From: Desulfosporosinus nitroreducens
GTDB taxonomy: Bacteria; Bacillota; Desulfitobacteriia; Desulfitobacteriales; Desulfitobacteriaceae
Assembly: GCF_023897015.1 (NCBI RefSeq)
Contig: NZ_JAMHFY010000011.1
Location: 62,001 to 126,000, forward strand
Direction: 5' to 3'
Length of the DNA: 64,000 nucleotides
Under the pieces are notes generated by a model, which was not told the DNA's origin, ran no database searches, and worked only from the letters and a program-made list of their open reading frames with translations. This document shows positions 44,419-52,684 of this stretch, piece by piece; within the stretch, counting starts at the first letter, position 1; every line of letters begins with the position of its first letter. The position numbers and the translations under genes were made by a program.

Positions 44419-45413
44419 AAAAACGTGGGTACGGTCTAGCTAATATGTGGTATGGCATTGGAAATACAGCTAACCCCAATCCTTCAGGTGCATTTGTTGA
44501 TTTTTTGGATGATGGGACGGCTATCGTGTTGACCGGCTGCGCTGACATTGGGCAGGGTTCAAATACTGTCCTGGCTCAGATTGCGGCTGAGACCTTAGGT
44601 ATTTGTATAGAAGATGTCGTCATCATATCAGCTGATACTGAAGTAACGCCAGATGCGGGTGCTTCATCGGCATCTAGACAAACGTATGTTTCGGGCAATG
44701 CAGTTCGCTTGGCTGCCGAAAAGGTTCGGGATCAGGTTATTGCTATAGCAGCCGAAATATTAAATTTACCGACAGAAACGGTAAACCTCTATCAAGGGGA
44801 GATATGGAATAGCAACGAGTCTAGTGGCGTGAGTATAAAAGATATTATTATCAAGTGCCGAAGCAAAGGTATCTTAACTCTAGGACATGGCTCATATAAT
44901 CCGGTTACCACTATGCTGGATCCGGAAACCGGAAAGGGTATCCCCTATGCGACCTATGCTTTTGCCACTCAGGTAGCTGAAGTAGAAGTAGATACGGAAA
45001 CAGGTATAGTAGAAGTCAAACAAATTGTAGCTGCCCATGATGTTGGTACGGCCATCAACCCACAAAATGTGGAAGGACAGATTGAGGGAGGCTGTGCTAT
45101 GGGGATAGGTTATGCTTTGCTTGAAGAAGTAATTCTCAAGGATGGCGAAATACAAAATCCTGGCATGTCAACCTATCTGATTCCTACATCTTTAGATGTT
45201 CCGGAAATTCATACCATCATCATCGAAGAATCTGAAATTAGCGGACCTTACGGAGCAAAAGGGGTGGGTGAACCAGCCTTGGTGCCGACGGCTGCGGCTA
45301 TTGCTAATGCTGTTGCCGACGCTTTGGGAATTCGCATTTATGATTTGCCACTAACCCCTGAAAGAGTCGTGGCAGCACTAAAATCGGCGCAGGAAGATAG
45401 TAAGAAAGTATAA
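44415..45413 (+). CDS. ndhM: Nicotinate dehydrogenase, medium molybdopterin subunit
   Basis: 332 residues matching the C-terminal half of the molybdopterin subunit. It has GCADIGQGSNTVLAQIAAET, ASSASRQTYVSGNA, and near the end the GPYGAKGVGEPALVPTAAAI loop containing the catalytic Glu of the family. The ATGA overlap with ndhL implies coupled translation and one-to-one assembly. The split large subunit is the hallmark of nicotinate dehydrogenase and strongly supports the substrate assignment. Confidence 0.92.
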   Translation: MKKRGYGLANMWYGIGNTANPNPSGAFVDFLDDGTAIVLTGCADIGQGSNTVLAQIAAETLGICIEDVVIISADTEVTPDAGASSASRQTYVSGNAVRLAAEKVRDQVIAIAAEILNLPTETVNLYQGEIWNSNESSGVSIKDIIIKCRSKGILTLGHGSYNPVTTMLDPETGKGIPYATYAFATQVAEVEVDTETGIVEVKQIVAAHDVGTAINPQNVEGQIEGGCAMGIGYALLEEVILKDGEIQNPGMSTYLIPTSLDVPEIHTIIIEESEISGPYGAKGVGEPALVPTAAAIANAVADALGIRIYDLPLTPERVVAALKSAQEDSKKV

Positions 45414-45498
45414 AGCGAAGGAGACTTTCTGGGGAAAAGGCAGAAAGGATAACTGACGCTGTGGTGTCATTAACTAGATGCGTAGAGGAGGGGACTTT

Positions 45499-46659
45499 AT
45501 GGGGATTATAGCACTAGTAAACATTGGAATGATTGTAACTGGGGATATTAAACAACCGCTCAGTAAGGCAACTACGATGGTTGTTCAAGATGGAAAAATT
45601 GCCAAAATCGGTAACGCTGATATTTTGGAAGGTTTTAAGGTGGAAAAGACGATTGATGTAGCAGGGATGACCGTTACCCCGGGCTTAATCGACTCTCATG
45701 TCCATCCGGTGATTGGAGATTATACCCCTCGCCAAAAAACCCAAGATTATCTGGATGGTTCCGTACATGGTGGAGTGACAACATTTATCTCCGCAGGTGA
45801 ACCTCACTTTCCTGGACGTCCAAAAGATCCCGCTGGAACCAAGGCCTTAGCGATACTGGTTCATAAGTCCTTCAAAAACTTACGTTCATCCGGTTTAAAA
45901 GTTCATGGTGGGGCGGTAATTCTGGAAAAGGGACTTGTGGAAGCCGATTTCGCTGAGATGGCCAAGGAAGGGGTTTGGCTCGTAGGGGAAGTAGGCTTGG
46001 GAAGTGTAAAGAAACCGGAAGATGCTGTACCAATGGTTAATTGGGCCAAAAAATATGGTATGAAAATAGCGATGCATACTGGTGGGACTTCAATTCCAGG
46101 AAGCTCAACTGTTACAGCGGATGATGTCATTGCGGTCCAGCCTACGGTAGTATCCCATGTTAATGGTGGTCCTACGGCTATTGCTCCTGCCGAAGTCGAA
46201 AAGTTGATTAACACTACTGATTTGACGCTCGAGATTGTACAATGTGGCAATCCGAAGATTGCTGCTTTAACCGTCAGTAAATTGGCAGAGAAAGATGCTT
46301 TAGATAGAGTCATCTTCGGAAATGATTCTCCGTCCGGAACGGGTATTATTCCGTTGGGAATCTTACGGACGATAAGCTTTATAGCTTCTATAACGAATGT
46401 TTCTGCTGAGAAAGTTATCGCCATGGCAACAGGCAATACTGCTCGGGTCTTTGGTTTGGAGACGGGTCTTATCGCTGAAGGTAAAGAAGCCGACTTGGTG
46501 ATAATGGATGCTCCCATGGGTTCAATAGGGAGCAACGCCTTAGAAGCGTTAGAGGCGGGTGATTTACCAGCAGTTGCTCTTGTAATGGTTGATGGAGTTA
46601 TCAAAGTTACCAAGAGTCGTAACACTCCCCCTTCCGAACGTAATTATTCTGTAAAGTAA
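45499..46659 (+). CDS. ena: Enamidase (tetrahydro-6-oxonicotinate hydrolase)
   Basis: 386 residues of the amidohydrolase superfamily. The metal motif DSHVHP (His67 and His69) is followed by more ligands in AMHTGG and SHVNGG and by FGNDSPSGTG. Enamidase is a bifunctional Fe-Zn enzyme that opens 1,4,5,6-tetrahydro-6-oxonicotinate and removes ammonia to give (S)-2-formylglutarate. ATG 45499 has GAGGAGGGG upstream; the longer frame from 45478 does not. Position between ndhM and hnr agrees with the pathway. Confidence 0.92.
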   Translation: MGIIALVNIGMIVTGDIKQPLSKATTMVVQDGKIAKIGNADILEGFKVEKTIDVAGMTVTPGLIDSHVHPVIGDYTPRQKTQDYLDGSVHGGVTTFISAGEPHFPGRPKDPAGTKALAILVHKSFKNLRSSGLKVHGGAVILEKGLVEADFAEMAKEGVWLVGEVGLGSVKKPEDAVPMVNWAKKYGMKIAMHTGGTSIPGSSTVTADDVIAVQPTVVSHVNGGPTAIAPAEVEKLINTTDLTLEIVQCGNPKIAALTVSKLAEKDALDRVIFGNDSPSGTGIIPLGILRTISFIASITNVSAEKVIAMATGNTARVFGLETGLIAEGKEADLVIMDAPMGSIGSNALEALEAGDLPAVALVMVDGVIKVTKSRNTPPSERNYSVK

Positions 46660-46695
46660 TCTGTAGTTAATGGATGACAGGGAGGACTGAACTTC

Positions 46696-48183
46696 ATGGC
46701 AGTTGTGATTGATAGTGAGATATGTAAGGGATGTGGTATCTGTAGTAAGGAATGTCCTAACAAGGCTATCCTTATTCAGGATAAAAAGGCTTTTATTCAA
46801 GATAGTTGTACTGGCTGCGGAATCTGTACTAGAGTATGCCCTTTCAACGCGGCTGCTGAGATCAGTGAGATTAAAGAAGGGGCAGTAAAATGTACCTCTT
46901 GTCCTGTACAATGCGAGGTTTTAGAAGGGTACACGGGAGCTTGCCAACGCTATAGAAATGATAGAGGTCAGCTTATCCGTAATCGGAAACTAGTGACGGA
47001 TGTTATTCCAGGAGGCCCACTGATTACTGCAGTTGGGGCTGGAACTGCCTATCCATGCTGTCGACCAGCACCGCATATTGTTCAGGATACTATTGATGGT
47101 GTAGAGATGGTTACTGTCGTGACCGAAGCGCCTTTAAGTTACAGTGGAATTAAGGTTAAGATCGATACTAATTTGTTTGTAGGTGAAGAAGGCACTAAGG
47201 TTAAGCGTAATGGCAAAGTTGTTGGGATGGTTGATACTGAAGAGTACGGTTCTAAAATGCTCTCAATTGGCGGAGCAAATCTTCTTACAGGTAAAGATGG
47301 ATTTATTGTTGCTCGAACCATTGTGGAAATCGCCAATGGAGAACGAGTGACGTTGAAAGTTGAGAATAACACCCTGGAACTTCAAGTTGGTTGTCCACCA
47401 ATTATCAACGGGGTAGAAGATACAAAGATGCGTGTTGGTTGTGGAAGTGCAACGATTGGGATGTTTGCTGCGAAGCTCAAAGAAGTTGTCGATGAAGCGA
47501 TCATTCTTGATCACCATGTGGTTGGCTTGCTCTCAGAGCATATGGCTGGAGAATCAGTCGGTATGAGCTGGAGCGGAATCATTCCCAATGCCAGACGGAG
47601 TACGCGGGGACGTTACTTCGGGGAACATGGCCAGGGCTGGGGTGGAACTAATATAGAAAATCCAAAAGATGCGATTAAGTCGGTCGATATGTCCAGGGCT
47701 AAGCCAGGTATGAAAGTCCTTGTAACCGAGACCACTGGAAGAATGGCAGCCCTATTCGAGGTTCAAATAGATGGTTCCGTGCTTGAAGTATCCATGACCG
47801 ATGAGGTTAAGAGTGGAGTTGATGCTATCCGCGATACGTGTGAAAATGCACGAGTATCCGCTCTCTATGTTGGAGGAACAGGTGGAAGTGCACGTGCTGG
47901 AGTGGCGGTAAATCCGCTTAAAGTAACACAGGCTGTCCATAACCGAGAGGCATTATTAACCATCGGCGGTGCTGAAGTCTTTGTGCTCCCTGGTGGGGGA
48001 ATTAACTTCATGGTCGATGTTGAAAAAGTAGTTTCCAAAGCTTTTACTTGGGTTCCCACACCGGCAACAGTAGCTCCGGTAGAATATACGATGTCCTTAG
48101 AAAAGTATAAGGAAATTGGTGGCCATATCCAGGCGATCAAGAAGCTGAGTGAGATCGTGTCTCAAGAGGACTCCTCCAGCTAA
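46696..48183 (+). CDS. hnr: 6-Hydroxynicotinate reductase
   Basis: 495 residues. The N-terminus is a two-cluster ferredoxin (Cys10, 13, 16, 20 and Cys38, 41, 44, 48), followed by Cys66, Cys69, Cys73 and Cys83, which could ligate a further [2Fe-2S] cluster. The long remainder is the flavin-bearing part peculiar to this enzyme. The E. barkeri enzyme contains one [2Fe-2S], two [4Fe-4S] and covalently bound flavin and reduces 6-hydroxynicotinate to tetrahydro-6-oxonicotinate with reduced ferredoxin. ATG 46696 follows AGGGAGG. A G+C-rich insertion separates it from the rest of the operon. Confidence 0.9.
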   Translation: MAVVIDSEICKGCGICSKECPNKAILIQDKKAFIQDSCTGCGICTRVCPFNAAAEISEIKEGAVKCTSCPVQCEVLEGYTGACQRYRNDRGQLIRNRKLVTDVIPGGPLITAVGAGTAYPCCRPAPHIVQDTIDGVEMVTVVTEAPLSYSGIKVKIDTNLFVGEEGTKVKRNGKVVGMVDTEEYGSKMLSIGGANLLTGKDGFIVARTIVEIANGERVTLKVENNTLELQVGCPPIINGVEDTKMRVGCGSATIGMFAAKLKEVVDEAIILDHHVVGLLSEHMAGESVGMSWSGIIPNARRSTRGRYFGEHGQGWGGTNIENPKDAIKSVDMSRAKPGMKVLVTETTGRMAALFEVQIDGSVLEVSMTDEVKSGVDAIRDTCENARVSALYVGGTGGSARAGVAVNPLKVTQAVHNREALLTIGGAEVFVLPGGGINFMVDVEKVVSKAFTWVPTPATVAPVEYTMSLEKYKEIGGHIQAIKKLSEIVSQEDSSS

Positions 48184-48840
48184 AGCCTCTACTCTGAAAA
48201 AAGCAGACTAGACAGGGGGACGGTTCTGTCGGGCTCTGGGGCGGAGCGCTTTTCTACACGCGTCTGCGAGTTCCGCCGCTGGCTCGCTGGACGGTTCGCG
48301 AGCGCGTCCGAACCTCTGGGTATTTCTGCATGTGAACCTGCGGCGCGCTACGGGGACGCGAACCGTCGGCGCTCGCCTTAGCGCGGCTTCACTGACGCAT
48401 CCGCTTAGCAGAAAAGCGCTCCTTCAGCCAGTTTATTGAGTGAGTAAGCAGAACTTTGGGGGTGCTCTGGTTAGGTTTCGCGGAATCTTGCACGTGTTAG
48501 CATTTTTCATCATCTGCTGGTGCTACGGCAGCGGCATGGAGGGCTACTCTGAAAAAAAGCCCAGTCAGACCCCAAACGGCAGTTTCGCCTACAGGAGTGA
48601 ACGAATCTCATGGAGAGGCGGTAAGGCCCACAAAGCTTGGGCGGGGAAGCGCAGCCACGGGTTCACTCCAGGTATTACCCGGAGGTTTGGCGAAGCTCCC
48701 GCGCAAGCGCGTGGGCGAGCCTCGGAATGTTGAGTGAACGGATGTGGGTGAAACTGCCCGACCCAAGCGACCCGTTTTCATCCTCTGCTGGTGCTGAGGC
48801 AGCGGCATGGGGGGCTATCCCCGAAGGAACTTCGTGGTGA
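48184..48840. mobile_element. G+C-rich, structured, non-coding insertion inside the operon
   Basis: About 650 bases of much higher G+C than the neighbours. Part one opens with GGGGGACGGTTC and is bounded by GGAGCGCTTTTCT (48243-48255) and its exact complement (48410-48422), with inner self-complementary blocks. Part two holds two direct copies of a roughly 47-base segment (48503-48549 and 48775-48822) containing TCTGCTGGTGCT, and the string CTACTCTGAAAAAA recurs at 48189 and 48544. Open frames here lack ribosome-binding sites. It looks like a REP-like or miniature mobile element with no transposase of its own. Confidence 0.6.
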
Positions 48841-48857
48841 AGGAGGTGTCTTCCCAA

Positions 48858-49730
48858 ATGATTAATGTCTTAGCCGAAGATCGAGTCTTCCTGAATTATG
48901 GACCGGTTCAAATGATGTTAATGGCCCAGGCACATGGACGGGTAATCACAAGGCAACTGCAAGAGGCAGCCGAGTATGTGATCAAGATTCTGTCAGAATT
49001 GGCCGAAGTTCAAAAACAAGCAAAAGATGTTTTAACATTGAATGAAGCGGATCTTAATGTCTATCCCTTGCCTTTACGGTTGATGGTCGAGGCTGTATTG
49101 GAAACCGGAGATCGGACCTTAACGCCCATGGCAGCGGTAGCGGGTACTTTTGCGGACTTAGCAGGTGACTGGTTGGTGGAAAAAGGTGCCTCAAAGGTCA
49201 TGATTAATAACGGCGGGGATATTGCGCTAAGATTGCAAGGAAACGAAAAGACGAAGCTGGGGCTGACGCCGAGTATTGAAGCTTCAGGGTATAGCCATAT
49301 TCTTAACCTTACAGCTGAAGCTGGAATTGGGGGAGTCGCAACCAGTGGCTTGGGAGGGCGCAGCTTTACAAAGGGCATCGCCAGTGCTGTGACGGTTGTT
49401 GCAAAGACTGCTCGAGTCGCCGATGCCTGTGCGACGCTGATAGCTAATCATTGTTTTACTGAAGATCCGGGCATTTCAAGATTGCCAGCTGAATTATTGG
49501 ATCCAAATACGGATATACCCGGTCATCTGGTGACAGTTAGGATAGGGGATTTAAGCCCTCAAACTAAGGTGAAAGCTTTGGAAAATGGCTTGCGAAAGGC
49601 TATAGAACTTAAGTCTCAAGGCCGTATTCACGGTGCCGTACTCTTTCTTGATGACTTGGTGATGATGATACCTGATAACTTGTGTCAAGCAGCAAAACTT
49701 GAAGGAGGAAATCAAGATGGAAATTCGTAA
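48858..49730 (+). CDS. UPF0280 family protein, ApbE-related
   Basis: 290 residues of the UPF0280 family, related in fold to ApbE, the enzyme that attaches FMN covalently to Thr/Ser. Visible segments are INNGGDIALRL and a Gly-rich GIGGVATSGLGGRSFTKGIA, like the flavin-binding region of ApbE. Its place directly after hnr, whose E. barkeri homologue has covalent flavin, makes a role in Hnr flavinylation an attractive inference. ATG 48858 is preceded by AGGAGGTG, which lies right at the end of the G+C-rich insertion. Confidence 0.8.
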   Translation: MINVLAEDRVFLNYGPVQMMLMAQAHGRVITRQLQEAAEYVIKILSELAEVQKQAKDVLTLNEADLNVYPLPLRLMVEAVLETGDRTLTPMAAVAGTFADLAGDWLVEKGASKVMINNGGDIALRLQGNEKTKLGLTPSIEASGYSHILNLTAEAGIGGVATSGLGGRSFTKGIASAVTVVAKTARVADACATLIANHCFTEDPGISRLPAELLDPNTDIPGHLVTVRIGDLSPQTKVKALENGLRKAIELKSQGRIHGAVLFLDDLVMMIPDNLCQAAKLEGGNQDGNS

Positions 49731-50295
49731 AATTGTAACGGTCGTTGAAGAAACTCATAAAGATGGCGAAAAGACTGTTGTAAACCCCACACGAAAGGCG
49801 GCTGCTATGGCCGTTATCAAAAATCCATTTGCAGGACAGTACGTGGAAGATTTAACAGAGCTGATGGAAATCGGTGAACAATTGGGTTCGATGCTCGCTG
49901 AACGGGCAGTAAAAGCACTGGGAATTGCCAAAGAAGATGTTGAGAGCTACGGCAAGGGAGCAATTATTGGAGAAAAGGGTGAACTTGAACACGCCGCTGC
50001 TATTTTACATCCTCGTTTAGGCAAACCTTTTCGGGATGAGGTTGGAGGAGGTAAAGCAATTATCCCTTCTGCTAAGAAACTTGGCGGAATCGGAACAGGC
50101 TTAGATGTACCTGTTCATTACAAAGATGCAGCTTTCGTACGTACACACTACGATGCTATGGAAGTGAGAATTGCGGATGCTCCTAGAGCGGATGAGTTGG
50201 TTGTTGCGCTAGTTGTTACGGATGCAGGGCGTCCGCATCCTCGAATCGGTGGTTTACAAAAAAGCGAAGTTAAAGGTGAAGACGGACTTAGATAA
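49717..50295 (+). CDS. AA_synth/DUF1185 family protein
   Basis: 192 residues of the so-called amino acid synthesis family (DUF1185). It begins MEIRKIVTVVEETHKDGEK, has GKGAIIGEKGELEHAAAILH in the middle and ends with a segment DAGRPHPRIGG. Members occur beside amidohydrolase and cyclic-amide catabolic genes. Its reaction here is unknown; formylglutarate or tetrahydro-oxonicotinate handling is possible. ATG 49717 follows AAGGAGG and overlaps the end of the UPF0280 gene, so the two are co-expressed. Confidence 0.78.
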   Translation: MEIRKIVTVVEETHKDGEKTVVNPTRKAAAMAVIKNPFAGQYVEDLTELMEIGEQLGSMLAERAVKALGIAKEDVESYGKGAIIGEKGELEHAAAILHPRLGKPFRDEVGGGKAIIPSAKKLGGIGTGLDVPVHYKDAAFVRTHYDAMEVRIADAPRADELVVALVVTDAGRPHPRIGGLQKSEVKGEDGLR

Positions 50296-50328
50296 GTAAC
50301 CGATGTATAAATATTGGGGGGCTTTACA

Positions 50329-51216
50329 TTGAAAGTAGGCTTTATCGGAATTGGTGTCATGGGAAAACCAATGGCTAAAAATATATTAGGCGCAGGGTAT
50401 CCGTTGTTTGTCAATGATGTGAATGATGTAGCGGTGCAAGAGCTTGTTGCAGAAGGGGCAAAAAGGGTACAGAGTCCACGTGACTTAGCTCAAGAGGTCG
50501 ATGTTGTTATCACAATGTTGCCTAATGGGGGGATTGTAGAGCAGGTCCTGCTTGGAGAACAGGGGATTTTTGCCGGGGCAAAGCCGGGATTTACGATCAT
50601 TGATATGTCGAGTGTTGCACCAACATTTACACAAAAGATGGCAAAGCTAGCCTTAGAGCAGCAGATTAATTATATCGATGCACCGGTAAGTGGTGGGGTA
50701 AAGGGCGCAACAGAAGGAACCTTAACCATCATGGTGGGCGGCGAGAAGGAACTTGTGGAACGTTATCAAGGGTTGTTGGAGGTTATGGGTAAGAAAATTT
50801 ACCATGTCGGTAAGGTTGGGGCCGGAGACGCAGTAAAGATCGTCAATAACCTATTGTTGGGCGTAAATATGGCTGCTGCAGCTGAAGCATTTGTCTTAGG
50901 AACAAAGCTGGGGCTGGACCCCCAAGTCCTTCTGGAAATTATTAACGCTAGTTCTGGTAACAGCTACGCACTCGCAGCCAAGATGCCTAACTTCGTTTTT
51001 AAAGGTCAGTTTGAGGCAGGATTTGCAATTGACCTCCAATATAAAGATCTTGAACTCGCTATCCAAACAGCTAAAGAGGCCAAAGTTCCGATGATGCTAA
51101 CGAATGTTGCCCAACAGGTATTTGAGCAAGCGCGAGCTGCAGGGCTAGGACGGGAAGATATTTCGGCTGTGATCAAACCACTAGAAGATCTGTTGAATAT
51201 TAAAGTCCGTGCTTAA
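50329..51216 (+). CDS. hgd: 2-(Hydroxymethyl)glutarate dehydrogenase
   Basis: 295 residues of the 3-hydroxyisobutyrate dehydrogenase family. GFIGIGVMGKPMAKNI is the NAD-binding start, DAPVSGGVKGATEGTL the substrate motif, and GAGDAVKIVNNLL carries the catalytic Lys. In nicotinate fermentation it reduces (S)-2-formylglutarate with NADH to (S)-2-(hydroxymethyl)glutarate. TTG 50329 has GGGGGG seven bases upstream. It lies just before the dehydratase, matching pathway order. Confidence 0.9.
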   Translation: MKVGFIGIGVMGKPMAKNILGAGYPLFVNDVNDVAVQELVAEGAKRVQSPRDLAQEVDVVITMLPNGGIVEQVLLGEQGIFAGAKPGFTIIDMSSVAPTFTQKMAKLALEQQINYIDAPVSGGVKGATEGTLTIMVGGEKELVERYQGLLEVMGKKIYHVGKVGAGDAVKIVNNLLLGVNMAAAAEAFVLGTKLGLDPQVLLEIINASSGNSYALAAKMPNFVFKGQFEAGFAIDLQYKDLELAIQTAKEAKVPMMLTNVAQQVFEQARAAGLGREDISAVIKPLEDLLNIKVRA

Positions 51217-51242
51217 TACTTAAGAAACTGAAGGTGAGCCAA

Positions 51243-52664
51243 GTGGAGAAAATTATTAAATTAATTCAAGCAAAGGGATATCAAGTCGGAAATTTAACCT
51301 TAGGCGAAGTTGTTGAAATTGCAGACGCTTTAGAGTTACGCGCCAGTGATGTTGTTATCGTCGAAGCAATGTCCCAGAATGCTATGACCCGAGAAGAGGT
51401 TATCGATGCCGTTATCAACGCCTTTGCGCACAACCTTTATGCCGCAGAGGTGGGCATTACCTCCGGTTCAAGCTTTTTGCTTGGTAAAGCACCTCAAGAA
51501 TTAGCTTATAATGACTTTTCTAATCGTTTATTTGAAGACGACCTCATCAATAAGATACTAGTATATACTCTAGCGGCTCAAGTTGGTAACCATTCTTGCG
51601 GCCTGCAACCCTGCGCTGGAACAGGGGATTCTTGTACCTATACCGGAATTTACCGTGCGCTACAGGAGATCATTGAAGATAAAGAAGAATTGGCACGTAT
51701 AGTATCTGTGATGCTAAAAGTAGGAACTATCTTTCGTGCGGGCAAAACATCTACGGGTTGCAATATGGAAGGCTTTGGGGCTGGGGCTGCTGCCGCCGCA
51801 GCAACATTTGTAGAATATCGCAAAGGACAGCCAAGAGCGCTGGCTAAAGCAATAGTTTTGGCGTTATCTCCAACGATTGGTGTACCATGCACTCCTCGGG
51901 TAATGGTATCAGGGTTATGCGCCACTCATATCGGTGGCGGCGTGGTTATTGGCAATTTAGCAGCAAACCTGGCAATGCATACAAATATTCCCGTCGATGT
52001 ACCTGTCGACGTCATGGTTGCCATGGCATCAGCAGTACACCCGGTTTCAGCGACCCAAATAGTTCCTGTAGTTAACGATTATATGCAATCTTTCTTTAAA
52101 ACGAACCTTGAGGTTGAATACTTCGTAGATGATTCAATTAAGGAAAAAGAAAAGACAAACATTGAAGTGACTATGGACAGAGCCTTAAAAGAAGCCCGTG
52201 TACTCGCTGAAAAAGCTAATTCAATAGTAAAACCCTTTGGCGAAGCAGTGGTTGGGGGAAGTAGCCAAGCCGTAGGATCACCGACGAATACCGGTCGTAT
52301 TGCTCATGCCTTGGCGAAAGGGGAAATCACTGGAGTTAAGATCGAATTGTATGCAGAATTGTTTGCGCGGCGTGGAATTAACGTTCCGGGAATTCTTATG
52401 GCTGCAGTCCTGGGGGCAGGCACAGATAACGGTAAAGCCTATCGGGAGATCATGCAAAGAGTCAAGGATAAAAAGATAAGAATAGAAATACTAAAAGTGG
52501 ATGAGCCTCAGATGCAAAGGATTACTGTCTCCGCTACTGAGCAAAGTTCAATGGTCGAAGCTCTGAACAGAGGGGGCGCTCGATTGGTTCTTAAAAATGC
52601 CAGGCCATCCCTAGAGGAAGCCTTCATGGCAGCAAAGCGGTTAGGAATTGTTCTCGTTGATTGA
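51243..52664 (+). CDS. hmd: 2-(Hydroxymethyl)glutarate dehydratase, serine dehydratase-like
   Basis: 473 residues with the alpha-domain features of [4Fe-4S] L-serine dehydratases: NHSCGLQPCAGTGDSC, STGCNMEGFGAGAAAAAATF and VPCTPRVMVSGLC, whose cysteines are candidate cluster ligands. In E. barkeri the homologue is predicted to remove water from 2-(hydroxymethyl)glutarate to give 2-methyleneglutarate. GTG 51243 sits five bases after GGTGAG, although GTG 51234 is also in frame. The stop overlaps the next gene's upstream region by design of the operon. Confidence 0.88.
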   Translation: MEKIIKLIQAKGYQVGNLTLGEVVEIADALELRASDVVIVEAMSQNAMTREEVIDAVINAFAHNLYAAEVGITSGSSFLLGKAPQELAYNDFSNRLFEDDLINKILVYTLAAQVGNHSCGLQPCAGTGDSCTYTGIYRALQEIIEDKEELARIVSVMLKVGTIFRAGKTSTGCNMEGFGAGAAAAAATFVEYRKGQPRALAKAIVLALSPTIGVPCTPRVMVSGLCATHIGGGVVIGNLAANLAMHTNIPVDVPVDVMVAMASAVHPVSATQIVPVVNDYMQSFFKTNLEVEYFVDDSIKEKEKTNIEVTMDRALKEARVLAEKANSIVKPFGEAVVGGSSQAVGSPTNTGRIAHALAKGEITGVKIELYAELFARRGINVPGILMAAVLGAGTDNGKAYREIMQRVKDKKIRIEILKVDEPQMQRITVSATEQSSMVEALNRGGARLVLKNARPSLEEAFMAAKRLGIVLVD

Positions 52665-52684
52665 TCGAATGGAGGAGAAGTAGA

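Noticed and set aside
45903-46625. 240-codon minus-strand ORF opposite enamidase
   Set aside because: It is an antisense shadow of ena, with Ser/Pro/Ala-rich composition typical of such shadows.
48440-48733. 97-codon frame inside the G+C-rich insertion
   Set aside because: No ribosome-binding site, a composition driven by repeats, and overlapping open frames on both strands make coding unlikely.
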